From Pseudomonadota bacterium (lineage in GTDB: Bacteria; Pseudomonadota; Gammaproteobacteria; Burkholderiales; SG8-39), in the NCBI GenBank assembly GCA_947455195.1, contig CANGMI010000008.1, positions 1-64,000 on the forward strand: a stretch of 64,000 bases of DNA, read 5' to 3'. Shown here one piece after another: positions 1 through 8,055 of the stretch. The notes under the pieces are model-generated. The model saw only the letters and a list, made by a program, of their open reading frames with translations. It searched no databases and was not told the origin of the DNA. How positions within the stretch are numbered: position 1 is the first letter of the stretch; the number at the start of each line of letters is the position of its first letter. Both the position numbers and the translations under genes were made by a program.

Positions 1-1079
1 CGGGCACAGACACGATCACCGATCTCGCGAATGGCGGTGTGGGTGAAGTCGTCACCCTGGCGACCGGTAGTTCGGTGACCGCATACCTCGCCGCTGCATG
101 GACGGCAACCTCAGGCACCCAGAACCTCGGTACCGCCACCATCATGGCCAATGGCTTCAACGCCAACGTAGCCGCTGCCACCACCAGCGTCACGGGTGAT
201 CATGGCTTTACCCTCAACAACACGGGCGGTGCAAACGCTGTCACCCTCACCGGATCGGCGCTCGCTGACACCATCATCGGCGGCCATACAGGCGACACCC
301 TGGTTGGCGGTGCCGGCATCGACACCTTCCAGGTGAACAGCGGCACCGAATATGTCAACGACCTGGCCAACGGCGGTACGGGCGAAGTGCTTGGTGTTGC
401 CGCAGGCGCGACCGCCTATGCATACCTGGCAGCCGACTGGAGCGCGACCGCAGCCTCGCTGAATCTGGGCACGGCGGGTATTTACGCGAATGGTCACAAC
501 GTGAACATGTCGCTCGCCAACACATCAGCCTCGGGCGCACAAGGGTACGGGATCTGGGACTCGAGTAGTTCCGGTACCACCACGAATGCGGTCACTCTGG
601 TCGGCTCCGGCGGAGCCGACGGACTCTACGCCTCGCATGCACTCGACAGCCTGACAGGAGGCGGGGGCCGCGACTGGTTTGAGATAGCCAGTGCCCTCGG
701 AATATCAGGTACTACGGCCACGAGCCCCGTGAAGATTACAGACTTTGCAGTCGGCACGGCAGGCGACCATGTGTATGCGGAGACGGTATATGCCGCCGGC
801 CACACCCTCCACGCCGACACGAACAACATCGGCGCTGGCTGGACGCTCAACAACGGGTTCGCCACCATGGCAAGTTCGACCGTCGCTTCATTCTTCACCA
901 TGTGCAAGTCGCTCACCTTCACCGCCGACACGGCCATCGGATACAGCGACGGCACCAATGCCTGGCTCTATCTCATGACTGAGGGTAGCCAGGCCAACAG
1001 TTCCTTCGTCGAACTGCTTGGCGTCAACGCCACCATGATGTCGGCGATTGCGGCGGCGAACACCATTCATATTGGTTGA
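1..1079 (+). CDS. RTX-like repetitive secreted protein, C-terminal part (5' end outside window)
   Basis: The frame is open from the left edge, so this is the 3' end of a longer gene. The visible part contains two copies of a unit of about 113 residues, beginning near nt 3 and nt 342. Each unit starts with a DLANGG(x)GEV block, continues with a YLAA(x)W and NLGTA segment, and ends in a glycine/aspartate stretch such as GGAGIDTF or GGGGRDWF, which resembles calcium-binding RTX nonapeptides. The last 120 residues differ and end with LLGVNATMMSAIAAANTIHIG. Proteins of this build are usually large, cysteine-poor, type I secreted adhesins or surface-layer-like proteins; export by a type I system is inferred, since no transporter is in the window. 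A single cysteine is visible near the end. No enzymatic domain is recognised here. Confidence 0.8.
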   Translation, partial: GTDTITDLANGGVGEVVTLATGSSVTAYLAAAWTATSGTQNLGTATIMANGFNANVAAATTSVTGDHGFTLNNTGGANAVTLTGSALADTIIGGHTGDTLVGGAGIDTFQVNSGTEYVNDLANGGTGEVLGVAAGATAYAYLAADWSATAASLNLGTAGIYANGHNVNMSLANTSASGAQGYGIWDSSSSGTTTNAVTLVGSGGADGLYASHALDSLTGGGGRDWFEIASALGISGTTATSPVKITDFAVGTAGDHVYAETVYAAGHTLHADTNNIGAGWTLNNGFATMASSTVASFFTMCKSLTFTADTAIGYSDGTNAWLYLMTEGSQANSSFVELLGVNATMMSAIAAANTIHIG

Positions 1080-1337
1080 GCATCAAGGGTTTCGGGGCGA
1101 GTACCCTGGGTATCACTGAAAGTGCAGTCCCCCGCTTGCTCCACCGCACGTGATCTGACTGGGCATACCGGGGTGCTTGTCCGATCGCGATCCGCGACGC
1201 AGCGCGAGATACTCGGTCTGCGAAACGGCTGACCATGGCGCCCCGAGCACGTCAGGCCCTGCACAACCCTCACCTGCCACCGCCACTGCGGTACATTCAG
1301 CCTGGAATTCACTGCTCAACCCCTCCAGGAGACCCTG

Positions 1338-1649
1338 ATGCACGCCACCGCCCACCCATCCGTCGTGAAGCCCCTGGCTGCCGCCGCGCTGCTCTTCCTG
1401 GCGCTCAGCAGCACCGCCATGGCCACTGGCAAGGCCACCTGCGACGCCGGACCGCAATCGGGCTGGCAGACTCAGGAGCAACTGAGCAGCATGCTCACCG
1501 CCCAGGGCTGGCAGATCCGTCGGATCAAGGTCGATGGAGGCTGCTATGAGGTCTACGCCATGAACGAGCGTGGCGAGCGGGTCGAGGCCTACTTCCACCC
1601 GCGCACCCTCGCCCCGGTGCCGACCGGCTCCAAAGACCACAAGGGCTGA
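1338..1649 (+). CDS. Small exported PepSY-domain protein
   Basis: This 103-residue protein begins with a signal peptide (hydrophobic core at about residues 13-25, AMA cleavage site near 29). A single PepSY-like domain follows: an alpha-helical start containing EQLSSMLTAQGW, then a beta hairpin with IRRIKVDGGCYEVYA and RGERVEAYFHP. Cysteines at 35 and 69 could form a disulfide in the periplasm. Small PepSY proteins of this type often sit beside b-type cytochromes or two-component systems, and here the next gene is a cytochrome b561-like protein 79 bp away on the same strand. The role is unknown; modulation of a membrane redox or peptidase partner is only an inference. GGAG at about 12 bases before the ATG may serve as ribosome binding site. 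Confidence 0.85.
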   Translation: MHATAHPSVVKPLAAAALLFLALSSTAMATGKATCDAGPQSGWQTQEQLSSMLTAQGWQIRRIKVDGGCYEVYAMNERGERVEAYFHPRTLAPVPTGSKDHKG

Positions 1650-1728
1650 GCCCGAAGCCCGCAGGCCAGCCACGAGCCGATACGCCTTGAACGCCCCTGC
1701 AAGTCCACCCACCGGATCGCCCCGCACC

Positions 1729-2271
1729 ATGATCAAGGTCTGGGACCTGCTGGTACGAGTGCTGCACTGGATCCTCGTGGGTGGGGTCCTGATCGCCTGG
1801 ATCACCAGCGAGAGCGCCGAACCGATGGCCCAGCGATGGCACGAGTGGGCTGGCTTCACGGTGCTGGGTGTCATCGCGCTGCGGCTTTTCTGGGGCCTGG
1901 TGGGAAGTCGGCATGCCCGTTTCGGGCAGTTCGTTCGCGGCCCGGGGCAGACCCTGCTTTACGCCCGCCAGACACTCCACTCGAGCGAACCGCGACACCT
2001 GGGCCACAACCCGCTCGGCGCCTGGATGATTGTGGCGCTACTGAGCGTGGGCTTCCTGGCTGCCGGCAGTGGCTGGCTCTCGATCACCGATCGCTTCTGG
2101 GGTGAAGAATGGCTCGCCGAATGGCATGAGCGCCTCGCCGATCTGCTCCTGGGCCTGGCGGCAATCCACGTGGGTGGCGTCCTGTTTGCGAGCCTGCGCC
2201 ATCGCGAGAACCTCATCGGCGCCATGTTCAGCGGCCGCAAGCGCCCGCCTGGACTGCACGATATCGACTGA
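1729..2271 (+). CDS. Cytochrome b561-family membrane protein
   Basis: A di-haem b-type cytochrome of 180 residues with four predicted membrane helices. Likely haem-ligand histidines lie in VLHWILVG near the start, RWHEWAGFTVLG, LGHNPLGAWMIV and AAIHVGGVLFASLRHREN at the end, the order expected for the b561/Ni-Fe hydrogenase cytochrome b family. It probably moves electrons between the quinone pool and a periplasmic partner. The start was placed at ATG 1729 (MIKVWDLLVR), where family members begin; an in-frame TTG at 1687 would add 14 residues. It follows the PepSY gene and is probably co-transcribed with it; PepSY plus b561 is a recurrent pair. The electron partner cannot be deduced from the sequence. 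Confidence 0.88.
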   Translation: MIKVWDLLVRVLHWILVGGVLIAWITSESAEPMAQRWHEWAGFTVLGVIALRLFWGLVGSRHARFGQFVRGPGQTLLYARQTLHSSEPRHLGHNPLGAWMIVALLSVGFLAAGSGWLSITDRFWGEEWLAEWHERLADLLLGLAAIHVGGVLFASLRHRENLIGAMFSGRKRPPGLHDID

Positions 2272-2280
2272 ACACCCGGT

Positions 2281-2427
2281 CAGGGCGCGGCAGCCTCGAT
2301 CCACGCCCCGATCAGGTCCACCACCTCGCAGTCCATGCCGATGAACCCGTGCCAGTGAAGCGCCCCCGCGGCGGGTGCCCACGAGCCAGACCGGTGCGTC
2401 GACCTTCGTCCTGATGAACGCCGTCAC
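2281..2427 (-). pseudogene. Remnant of an alpha/beta-hydrolase gene
   Basis: On the minus strand, one frame encodes FIRTKVDAPVWLVGTRRG, which resembles the strand and nucleophile-elbow region of alpha/beta hydrolases. A few bases on, a different frame encodes ALHWHGFIGMDCEVVDLIGAW and then a stop at 2281. That second piece looks like the C-terminal catalytic-histidine region (HGF) of the same type of protein. The two pieces are adjacent but out of frame, and the 100 or more residues that should separate them are missing, so this looks like a gene broken by an internal deletion plus frameshift. No clear N-terminus could be followed upstream. The rest of the 370-bp gap between the cytochrome gene and the dehydrogenase gene (2272-2641) shows nothing else recognisable. 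Confidence 0.5.
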
Positions 2428-2641
2428 CCCTCGGATGCGGGGCGGTCGATTCAGTCATGGCACATCATCCGGAACACGGGGCGGCGCTTGCTGCGGGCCG
2501 GGGCACTCGCATCATCGCGCATCGCGGGCGACGCAGGCGAAGAACCCGCAAGCGTTACCATGGAGCGAACCGCCGCAGACCGTGCTGCGCGCCTTGCCGG
2601 ACGACGATCCCCCACTGCAATCGCTCCTTCTACCCGACATC

Positions 2642-3586
2642 ATGACAACGCCCCACCGTCCGATTCTTGTCTTCTACAGCGCCGTGGACGATTTTGGCGC
2701 CTGGCAGGCGGCCCTCGCTGCGGCAGCGCCCGAGGTCGACGTGCGGCTTGCCGAAGAGATCGACGACCCGGCACGCGTGCGCTATGCCCTGGTGTGGAAG
2801 CCACCGGCTCACTTCTTTTCCCGCTATCCCTCACTGCAACTTGTCATCAACCTCGGCGCCGGTGTGGATTCGCTCCTCGGCCGCACTGATCTCCCGGCCG
2901 TGCCCATCACGCGTCTCTCCGATCCCGCGATGGCGAGGATGATGGCCGGCTACGTGCTCTTCGCCGTCCTGCGACACGCGCGTGACATCGTCTTCTTTCA
3001 GCGCGCGCAACGCGCCGCACGCTGGTCATATCGTCACCCGAAGAGCGCCGACCAGACTCGGGTGGGTATCCTCGGGCTCGGCGAACTGGGTAGCGTCGCC
3101 GCACTCGAACTCGCGCGGCAGGGGTTTGACGTCCGCGGCTGGGCACGCACGCCAGGGACCGTCGACGGTGTCGCCTGTTTCCACGGTCTGGACACGCTTG
3201 GTACCTTTCTGGCCGCCAGTCAGGTTCTCGTCGTGATGCTGCCCCTCACCCCTCATACAACCGGGCTCCTGGACCGCAGCCGGTTGCAGCAATTGCCGCA
3301 GGGTGCATGCCTCGTCAACGTGGCGCGCGGCAAGGTCATCGACGAGGCAGCGCTCATCGAGATGCTGAAGTCAGGCCACATCGCCGAGGCCACGCTCGAT
3401 GTCTTCGCGCAGGAACCATTGCCCGCAGACAACCCGCTCTGGGCCATGGACCAGGTACTGATCACCCCGCACCTCGCCTCGGTAGCGCTGCCGGCGACGG
3501 CCTCGACGCAAATTGCCGAAAACATCCGCCGCGTCGAGGCAGGCGAGAGCGTGCTGCATCAGGTCGACCCAGCTCGCGGCTATTGA
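2642..3586 (+). CDS. D-2-hydroxyacid dehydrogenase, glyoxylate/hydroxypyruvate reductase A type
   Basis: A cytosolic NAD(P)H-dependent reductase of 314 residues that would interconvert 2-oxo acids such as glyoxylate or hydroxypyruvate and D-2-hydroxy acids. The nucleotide-binding fold carries GLGELG at residues 145-150. The catalytic arginine is in NVARGKVID (R229), a glutamate in FAQEPLP (E258), and the proton-relay histidine in ITPHLAS (H277). The length and the absence of an N-terminal extension match the GhrA subgroup. The start at ATG 2642 gives the family's usual N-terminus (MTTPHRPILVFYS); longer in-frame starts upstream add sequence without similarity. It stands alone on its strand, followed by a 383-bp gap. 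Substrate specificity is not fixed by the sequence. Confidence 0.88.
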   Translation: MTTPHRPILVFYSAVDDFGAWQAALAAAAPEVDVRLAEEIDDPARVRYALVWKPPAHFFSRYPSLQLVINLGAGVDSLLGRTDLPAVPITRLSDPAMARMMAGYVLFAVLRHARDIVFFQRAQRAARWSYRHPKSADQTRVGILGLGELGSVAALELARQGFDVRGWARTPGTVDGVACFHGLDTLGTFLAASQVLVVMLPLTPHTTGLLDRSRLQQLPQGACLVNVARGKVIDEAALIEMLKSGHIAEATLDVFAQEPLPADNPLWAMDQVLITPHLASVALPATASTQIAENIRRVEAGESVLHQVDPARGY

Positions 3587-3969
3587 GAAGCGCCGGCGTC
3601 AGGTGCCCGGCAGCCGCGATCGGACCCACTCATCGACGTCAGTCGGCGACGATGTTTTCGGTGCCCCCTTGCACCAGCACACACGCTGGATTTCGAATCA
3701 TTTCGCGTCGATTTCGCGCACTTTCAGCGTGCTACCTTGCCTTCGCTCAAAAGGTCTCCGGTCGTCCGGGCATCGGGAGGGCATCTGCGCACGACGACCC
3801 GTATCTGTGCTCGATCAGTGCCTTGCACAGCACCGTGTAACTGACGTCTGAAATGCCTGTACGGCCCGTCTCGACAAGGACGGACCAGGCAGGCCGATTG
3901 CGATCCCGCGCGAGAGGGTGTCCTCCGGCGCCCCCTCACCCTCGACCCGACCGGGCCAACCCGAACAGC
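3587..3969. other. Intergenic region with three helically phased ATTTCG repeats
   Basis: This 383-bp gap separates the dehydrogenase gene from the transporter operon. No protein-coding signal was convincing in it. ATTTCG occurs three times on the plus strand, beginning at 3690, 3700 and 3711; the last two are extended to ATTTCGCG. Spacing of 10-11 bp puts them on the same face of the helix, as seen for tandem sites of OmpR/PhoB-type activators. An imperfect hairpin (about 3859-3885) lies nearer the transporter start. Promoter elements could not be assigned with confidence. Confidence 0.35.
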
Positions 3970-5868
3970 ATGAACCCACTCGACAGCACTGGCGTTGAAA
4001 TTCTGCGACGCGAGCCCTTCATGCAGATGCTGGGCACCGAGGAACGCGCTCGCCTGCTTGCGCGCACCGGCACACACACGCTCGAAGCGGGCGAGGTGCT
4101 TTGCGAAGCCCATACGTCTCCCACCGAGGTCTACCTGCTCGCGAGCGGATCGTTGGTGGTCGATGCCCCGTCTTCGGAGCCTATTCGAAGTGGCTTTGTA
4201 GGGGCCGAACTGACCATCGGTGCGCGCGCCTATCAGGCGCGCGTTCGGGCCCTGGAGCCGAGCCGCATCTTCGTGCTGCCGGCGGAAGACATGACCATGC
4301 TGTCATCGCAGCATGCCGGTTTGAAGACGCTCATGTACGAGGCGCAGCACCGCATCAGCGCCACAACATCAACTCGTGCAAGCGCGCCCGACGCTGCAGG
4401 CAACCCGGCGCCAGAATCGGCCCCGGTCGCCAGCACCGCAGCCCGCAAAGCCGGCGGCTCCTCGGCCTTTCTGCGGCAGATGGTCGGTTGGCTGTGCGCA
4501 ATCGTGTTGCCCCTCATCGTCTGGCAGACCTGCATCGGCTCGGGCCTCGGCAAGGAAGCGGGCTACTTCCTCGGTGTCGTCACGAGTGCCGTGGCGATGT
4601 GGATCTTCGCACTGGTACCGCCGTTCGTACCGGCGCTCTACAGCGTGCTCGCTTGCATCCTGCTGGATGTGGCGCCAGCCTCGACCATTCTGGCCGGCTT
4701 CTCCTCGACCGGCTTTTACATGCTGCTCAGCATCTTCGCGATCGGGACGCTGATGGTCGTGTCGGGGCTCACCTATCGCATCTCGCTGCACATCATGAAG
4801 CGTGTGCCTCCGACGGCACTCTGGTACAGCATCAGCCTCTTCGTGTACGGCCTCATCCTGACGCCGATCATTCCGTCGCAACTCGGACGCACCACCATCA
4901 TCGCTCCGTTCCTCTCCACCCTGATCGAAACAACGGGCGCCAAGGGTCGAGACCCGCTCGTCGCGCACTACATTGCAGCCGCGCTGGCCGGCATCGGGCT
5001 CACGGCGTCCATCTTCCTGACCGGACAACCGGCCAACCTGATCGTGTACGGACTGCTTGATGGCCAGACGCAATTCGCCTTCGGCTGGATGCAATGGCTC
5101 ATCGCCGCAGCGGCTACCGGTGCGTGCCTCACCGGTCTGTATCTCGCCTACGCGCTCATCCAGTTCAGGAAAATCAAGCGCCCGGGCCTCTCGCGCGACC
5201 TGATCGATGGACAACTGCGCACCCTGGGCCCGATGAGTGGCGCCGAGCGCATGGCGCTGGCCGGGATTGCTCTGGTGGTCGTCGGCATCCTTACCACCTC
5301 CTTTCACAAGGTCGAGATCGCCTGGGTCACGGTGGCCATCATGGTGGCTCTGCTCCTCCTCGGCAGCATCCAGCGCGACGACATCAACAAGCGTATCGAC
5401 TGGACCACGCTGATTCTCATTGCATCGGTGGTGGCCTGGGTGCCGATGATGAAGGTCACCGGGCTCGACACGCTGATATCCCGATCGTTCAGCTGGGTCG
5501 GGATCTACATGAAGACCGAGCTGCCGCTCTTCATCCTGGCGCTGGGCGCCACCATCACGATCCTGCGCCTCGCACTGCCAGCCAATGTTGTCGGCATCCT
5601 GCTGTTCAGCATCTTCCTGCCGCTGGCCGACCAGGCTGGCTTCTCGACCTGGCTCATCGGATTCATCATCCTTTCGCTCTCCGAGATCTACATCTTCCCC
5701 TACCAGGCGCCCTACAACATCCAGATGGAGAACCATCTGACCAGCACCGGGCAGGATCGGCTCTATGACAGCAAGCGGCTCATTCACTTCAACCTGGTGA
5801 TCAGCCTCTTCCGGATCGTAGCCATTCTGGTGGCGATTCCGTTCTGGAAATACCTCAACATCCTATGA
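3970..5868 (+). CDS. DASS-type anion transporter with N-terminal cyclic-nucleotide-binding-like domain
   Basis: A 632-residue inner-membrane protein. Residues about 10-130 form a CRP-type beta-roll: VYLLASGSLVVDAP, then GFVGAELTIGARA where a phosphate-binding cassette would be, and IFVLPAEDMTML. The acidic residue of the cassette is present (E80), but the usual PRxA arginine position looks changed, so nucleotide binding is uncertain. A Thr/Ala/Pro linker (131-165) leads to about 11-12 membrane helices of the divalent anion:Na+ symporter (DASS/SLC13) type, with SQLGRTTIIAPFLS and FLTGQPANLIVYG as hairpin-loop motifs. It would import di- or tricarboxylates or sulfate-like anions, perhaps gated by the cytosolic domain. 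The start at 3970 begins the beta-roll; upstream in-frame sequence is low-quality. Its stop overlaps the next ATG by four bases, so the two are translationally coupled. Confidence 0.87.
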   Translation: MNPLDSTGVEILRREPFMQMLGTEERARLLARTGTHTLEAGEVLCEAHTSPTEVYLLASGSLVVDAPSSEPIRSGFVGAELTIGARAYQARVRALEPSRIFVLPAEDMTMLSSQHAGLKTLMYEAQHRISATTSTRASAPDAAGNPAPESAPVASTAARKAGGSSAFLRQMVGWLCAIVLPLIVWQTCIGSGLGKEAGYFLGVVTSAVAMWIFALVPPFVPALYSVLACILLDVAPASTILAGFSSTGFYMLLSIFAIGTLMVVSGLTYRISLHIMKRVPPTALWYSISLFVYGLILTPIIPSQLGRTTIIAPFLSTLIETTGAKGRDPLVAHYIAAALAGIGLTASIFLTGQPANLIVYGLLDGQTQFAFGWMQWLIAAAATGACLTGLYLAYALIQFRKIKRPGLSRDLIDGQLRTLGPMSGAERMALAGIALVVVGILTTSFHKVEIAWVTVAIMVALLLLGSIQRDDINKRIDWTTLILIASVVAWVPMMKVTGLDTLISRSFSWVGIYMKTELPLFILALGATITILRLALPANVVGILLFSIFLPLADQAGFSTWLIGFIILSLSEIYIFPYQAPYNIQMENHLTSTGQDRLYDSKRLIHFNLVISLFRIVAILVAIPFWKYLNIL

Positions 5869-6911
5869 GCAAGCAACGCATCCTGCTGCTGGCCAAGTTG
5901 GCGTTCCTCGTCATCTTCTGCGCGCTGGTCTTCTCTCACAAGCAGACCAAGCCCCGGATCATGATCATCCACAGCTACAGCGCGGACTACAGCTGGGTGC
6001 AGGAGATCAACACCGGCATCACCCGGTTCTTCGACAAGCACAGCAACGCAACGCTGCGCTGGCACTACATGGACCTGCAGAAGCACACCGATCCGGATTC
6101 GGTGCGTACCGCGACCACCATCGCATCAGGGACGATCGAGCAATGGCAACCCGACATCATCGTGCTCTTCGATGACATCGCGCAGAAGAAGGTCGGCATG
6201 CTGTACCTGGACGACCCGAGGGTGAAGATCGTGTTCGGCGGCGTGAATGCAACGGCTGCCGATTACCAGTACGACAAGGCAACGAACGTCACCGGCATCC
6301 TCGAGCGAAAGCCTCTGGCTGCAACCGAGGACACGATCGGCATGCTTGCCACGGCAGCGGGCATGCCAGCGACAAGAAAGCCACGCGCACTCCTCATCGG
6401 CGATGCGTCGTTTTCGTTCAGCGCCGGCCTCAGCGCCTATGCCGCGCCTGAGTACGTCTGGAAGAAGACCGACTGGCAAAAGCCGATTGCAGTCGAGACC
6501 TTCGAGCAGTGGAAGGAGCAGGTCACGCTCGCGCAGAACACGGCCGACGTGCTCCTCGTGAGTGACTACCGGACCTTGCGCCTGACGCCAGGCGGAAAGA
6601 CCTTCGCGAACCCGAAGGAAGTGATCGCATGGACCGAGGCCAACAGCAAGATCCCCATGCTCGGTCTGGTTGCCATCAGCACCGAGGACGGTGGCGCGAT
6701 ATCGATCGCGGCATCAGGCTACGAACAAGGCTCGGTCGCGGCTGAAATGGCCTATGACATCAGCCGGGGCAAGGCCCCGAGCACGATCCCGATCAAGTCG
6801 ACCGAGCAGTATCTGATCGGCTTGCGCAAGTCCGCCATGGTGAAGCGCGGCATCGAGCCCCCGTCGATCTACGAAGCATTCGCCCGCGCGACCGACAAGT
6901 TCTTCCCCTGA
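5865..6911 (+). CDS. Extracytoplasmic solute-binding protein (ABC_sub_bind/PBP1-like)
   Basis: A 348-residue protein with one N-terminal hydrophobic helix (about residues 7-24, following MSKQR) that is either an uncleaved anchor or a signal peptide. The rest is a type 1 periplasmic-binding fold of the ABC-type uncharacterised (PF04392-like) group: PRIMIIHSYSADYSWVQEIN, DIIVLFDDIAQ, KIVFGGVNATAADY, KPRALLIGDASFSF, and a late YEQGSVAAEMAYDISRGKAP segment typical of the second lobe. It begins inside the stop of the transporter gene, so it most likely delivers a ligand to that transporter or senses it. DASS carriers normally work without a binding protein, which makes the pairing unusual. The ligand is unknown. 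Confidence 0.85.
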   Translation: MSKQRILLLAKLAFLVIFCALVFSHKQTKPRIMIIHSYSADYSWVQEINTGITRFFDKHSNATLRWHYMDLQKHTDPDSVRTATTIASGTIEQWQPDIIVLFDDIAQKKVGMLYLDDPRVKIVFGGVNATAADYQYDKATNVTGILERKPLAATEDTIGMLATAAGMPATRKPRALLIGDASFSFSAGLSAYAAPEYVWKKTDWQKPIAVETFEQWKEQVTLAQNTADVLLVSDYRTLRLTPGGKTFANPKEVIAWTEANSKIPMLGLVAISTEDGGAISIAASGYEQGSVAAEMAYDISRGKAPSTIPIKSTEQYLIGLRKSAMVKRGIEPPSIYEAFARATDKFFP

Positions 6912-6969
6912 AACACCCATCGGAGGCCGGCCCAGATCGGCACAGCAGAAAGGCCCCTCCCAGAGCATC

Positions 6970-8025
6970 ATGAGCAATCGCAAGCTTCGCATCGGCATAC
7001 ACGGCTTCGGACGAATCGGCCGGTCGGTTTTTCGTATCATCCACGAGCGGGGTACGGCGGACGTCGTCGCCATCAATGACCTCAACCCCGACACCGGCAA
7101 CATGGCCTATCTGCTACGCCACGACTCGATTCACGGGCGCTTTCGCGGAAAGGTGACAGCAGAGGAGGAGACGCTCATCGTCGATGACCGACGCATCCGG
7201 GTGACCCATCTGCCCCACATGACCGATGTCGACTGGCAGGGACTGGGCGTCGACGTGCTGGTCGACGCCACTTCGAGCAAGGCAAGCATCCTCGGCGCCG
7301 AGGCCCAGCGGGCAGTGGCCGAGTTCTATGTCAAGACGCATGCGGTCTACGGGCTCGATGACATCCGGACGCTCATGTTCGGGTTCAATGAAGACCAGTT
7401 CGACCCACAGATCCACAAGCGCCTGTCGACCAGCATCTGCGATGCGGTCGCTCTCTGCCCGATCATGGGCCTGCTCGAGAAAACGCATGGCGTGAAGAGC
7501 GGTTTTCTCACGACGCTGCACCCCTGGCTCGCCGACCAGCAGCTCATGGACGTCAATGCCAACCCGGGGCATCTGGCCGATGACCTGCAGTCGCACTACG
7601 CGCTCGGTCGTTCAGCCATCAACAATCTCATCCCGAAGTCGACCTCGGCCCTGCGCGCTGCGGCCGTGCTCCTGCCGGGTATCGATGATCGGCTGGCAAG
7701 CCTTTCGTATCGCGTTCCAACGAACATCGTGTCAAGCGCCGTTCTGCAGGTCACCCTCGGGCAGGTCACGACCCGGGCTGCCATCATCGACCTGTTCCGG
7801 CAGGCCGAAGCCACACAGGACTGGCCGGTCATCACGAGCAGCGCGGAGCCCAGAGTATCTCTCGACCATGCCGGCACCGCCTTCTCGGCGTCGATCGATG
7901 AACGCTGGACTGCTGTGCAGAACGGTCGCGACCTGCGTCTCATGTACTGGTATGACAACGAGTGGGGCTACAGTTCGCGCGTCGTCGATGCCATCGCACT
8001 GATCGCCCGGCGCCGCGGCCACTGA
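6970..8025 (+). CDS. Atypical glyceraldehyde-3-phosphate dehydrogenase homologue
   Basis: A 351-residue protein of the GAPDH family. The NAD site GIHGFGRIGR, the strand end NDLN, NNLIPKSTSA, YRVPTN and WYDNEWGYSSRVVD are all family hallmarks. The active-site loop is altered: instead of S-C-T-T-N-C it reads STSICDAVALCP. The catalytic cysteine (C157) and the base histidine (H184, in TTLHPWL) remain, but the TTN residues that shape the substrate pocket are replaced by DAV. It could therefore be a phosphorylating dehydrogenase with changed substrate, or a moonlighting or regulatory form; a normal glycolytic role is not assured. It lies 58 bp after the binding-protein gene, on the same strand, and is probably in that operon. 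Confidence 0.88.
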   Translation: MSNRKLRIGIHGFGRIGRSVFRIIHERGTADVVAINDLNPDTGNMAYLLRHDSIHGRFRGKVTAEEETLIVDDRRIRVTHLPHMTDVDWQGLGVDVLVDATSSKASILGAEAQRAVAEFYVKTHAVYGLDDIRTLMFGFNEDQFDPQIHKRLSTSICDAVALCPIMGLLEKTHGVKSGFLTTLHPWLADQQLMDVNANPGHLADDLQSHYALGRSAINNLIPKSTSALRAAAVLLPGIDDRLASLSYRVPTNIVSSAVLQVTLGQVTTRAAIIDLFRQAEATQDWPVITSSAEPRVSLDHAGTAFSASIDERWTAVQNGRDLRLMYWYDNEWGYSSRVVDAIALIARRRGH

Positions 8026-8055
8026 AGCAGCCGAGGCAACCGGGGCGAGTGGCTC

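Noticed and set aside
4369-5787. Long minus-strand open frame opposite the DASS transporter
   Set aside because: Its residue composition (Asp/Arg/Gln/His-rich, no domain) is that of a mirror frame of a GC-rich membrane-protein gene; the plus-strand product is clearly conserved.
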